Shown here: one piece after another, positions 4,985-6,002 of the stretch
How positions within the stretch are numbered: position 1 is the stretch's first letter
How the letters are laid out: each line of letters begins with the position of its first letter
NCBI GenBank assembly: GCA_026996635.1
Contig: JALWKH010000125.1
Coordinates: forward strand, 1 to 6,002
Source: Bacteroidales bacterium
GTDB lineage: Bacteria; Bacteroidota; Bacteroidia; Bacteroidales; JALTDM01
Direction of reading: 5' to 3'
DNA: 6,002 bases
Program-made: the position numbers and the translations under genes
Notes under the pieces: model-generated
Databases searched by the model: none
Told to the model about the DNA's origin: nothing
What the model saw: the letters and a program-made list of their open reading frames with translations, nothing else

Positions 4985-6002
4985 CTATCCAATCTTTCTC
5001 TTCGGCTTAACAAGCACTTTACCAAGTTTTGCAATATCAATCCCCGAAAAATTTCCCGAGCTCATCATAAGCAAAACAGTATTGCCAAAATCATAATTCA
5101 TTTTCAAATGCTTAATCAATTCGTTTCGGTCAGTCATCACAACCAAATCACTGCGGTCAAATCCGTCTATAACATCCTTTTCGTCAATCATCGGAAGCCG
5201 TTTTAGTTCAAGAGTGTGCCTGTTGTAATAAACTATTGCCTTATCAGCGGCATCTAACGCACCTTTGTATTGCGGCAGAAACTCCTTATTCAAACTGCTG
5301 TAAGTATGCAATTCAAACACTGCAATTAGCAACTTTTCGGGATATTTCTCCCTCACAGACTTCACAGTAGCCTTAACTTTGGAAGGTGCGTGTGCAAAAT
5401 CACTAAAAACAATCAAGCCCTTGTCATCAAAAACTTTTTCCAACCTCTTACCTGTGCCCTCAAAAGTCGATATTGCTTTGTAAAACTCTTCGTCACTCAC
5501 GCCCAAAGCATTACACAATGATTTGGCAGCAGACAGGTTTTGCATATTGTGGCTTCCGAACACCCTGACTTCTACATCTCCGTAATTTTCGGTTTTCAGA
5601 AACGTTTTTCCGTCCTTTTCAAAATAAGGATGCGTATCATAAGGTATCTTTTCTATATCATTTTTTATATCCGCCACTACCTCACGCAGATTTTCATCTC
5701 CCTCAAAATAAAACAACTTACCACCTTTTTCCATCTTATCGCCAAAGATGCGAAATTGCTTTTTGTAATCCTCAAAAGTCTTGAAAACATTTATATGATC
5801 CCATGCAATTCCTGTCAAAGCAGCAAGATGCGGTTTATAATGGTGAAACTTAGGCGAAGGGTCAAGCGGAGAAGATAAATACTCATCTCCCTCTATAACA
5901 ATAATTTCCGCATCGCTCAATCGCACGGTACCGTCAAAACCTTTTACCGACGAACCTACAACATAATCAAAATCAACACCCGCATTTTTCAATACGTGCA
6001 TA
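4985..6002 (-). CDS. mpl: Mur ligase, Mpl-type (UDP-MurNAc:tripeptide ligase), 3' part only
   Basis: The enzyme uses ATP to join a recycled peptide (L-Ala-gamma-D-Glu-meso-DAP in the Mpl family) or amino acid to UDP-MurNAc in the cytoplasm, supplying peptidoglycan precursors. About 338 residues are in the window. The N-terminal Rossmann domain and ATP-binding GKTTT loop, about 110-120 residues, lie beyond the right edge, and the Met at 6001 is internal. Visible motifs, numbered from that Met, are EGDEY (37-41), KFHHYKPHLAALTGIAWDH (51-69), HNMQN (151-155, the HNxxN of Mur ligases), GKRLE (184-188), DFAHAPS (201-207, where MurC has DYGHHPT), FELHTYSSL (229-237) and MSSGNFSG (313-320). SPKF-HY-P and DFAH agree better with Mpl than with MurC, though Bacteroidota homologues are often labelled MurC or simply peptidoglycan synthetase. 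The order is Mur-ligase central domain, then ligand-binding C-terminal domain, ending in the basic tail VKPKRKIG. The stop codon is TAG. No intrinsic terminator is seen after it; two repeats fill the 203-base gap to the next gene. Confidence 0.9.
   Translation of the reverse strand, partial: MHVLKNAGVDFDYVVGSSVKGFDGTVRLSDAEIIVIEGDEYLSSPLDPSPKFHHYKPHLAALTGIAWDHINVFKTFEDYKKQFRIFGDKMEKGGKLFYFEGDENLREVVADIKNDIEKIPYDTHPYFEKDGKTFLKTENYGDVEVRVFGSHNMQNLSAAKSLCNALGVSDEEFYKAISTFEGTGKRLEKVFDDKGLIVFSDFAHAPSKVKATVKSVREKYPEKLLIAVFELHTYSSLNKEFLPQYKGALDAADKAIVYYNRHTLELKRLPMIDEKDVIDGFDRSDLVVMTDRNELIKHLKMNYDFGNTVLLMMSSGNFSGIDIAKLGKVLVKPKRKIG

Noticed and set aside
5540..5878. A 112-residue open frame on the + strand opposite the Mur ligase
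   Set aside because: It lies entirely within a strongly supported Mur ligase frame, has a low-complexity basic end, and shows no family features.

Overview
The window looks like chromosomal DNA from a member of the Bacteroidota, probably Bacteroidales-like. Four things point there: strong AT-richness, A-rich leaders without clear Shine-Dalgarno sequences, two exact matches to the Bacteroidota -7 promoter element TAnnTTTG, and protein types typical of the phylum (a C-x2-C Crp/Fnr regulator, a LACS/FAA1-type acyl-CoA ligase, an Mpl-type Mur ligase with the FELHTYSSL motif). This assignment is inference from sequence character; no database search was possible.

Left half, + strand (about 78-3491). 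A Crp/Fnr-family regulator (105-824) is followed after 28 bases by a long-chain acyl-CoA synthetase (853-2661). The synthetase overlaps by one base (TAATG) a polytopic membrane protein of unknown function (2661-3491). The three genes are arranged like an operon, but a strong intrinsic-terminator-like hairpin with a T tract lies at 2693-2736. That is just beyond the synthetase stop and inside the first codons of the membrane protein, so expression of the third gene may depend on translation across the hairpin.

Right half, - strand (about 3490-6002). Reading leftward from the window edge, there is the C-terminal part of an Mpl/MurC-type Mur ligase for peptidoglycan precursors (4985-6002, N-terminus outside the window). 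Next comes a 203-base gap holding two repeats. Then comes an exported protein of unknown function made of two similar halves (3930-4781), followed by a small cytosolic thioredoxin-fold protein (3551-3892). A terminator at 3490-3527 whose stem is complete only in the minus-strand RNA ends the leftward unit, where the two transcription units converge.

The regulator may control fatty-acid activation by the synthetase next to it. The Mur ligase works in cell-wall recycling or synthesis. The exported protein and the thioredoxin are adjacent and probably co-expressed, but nothing in the sequence ties their functions together. I found no RNA gene, mobile element, CRISPR array or integration site. 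The gaps 1-77, 3528-3550 and 3893-3913 show nothing further that I can support, and no gene-free stretch exceeds 300 bases.
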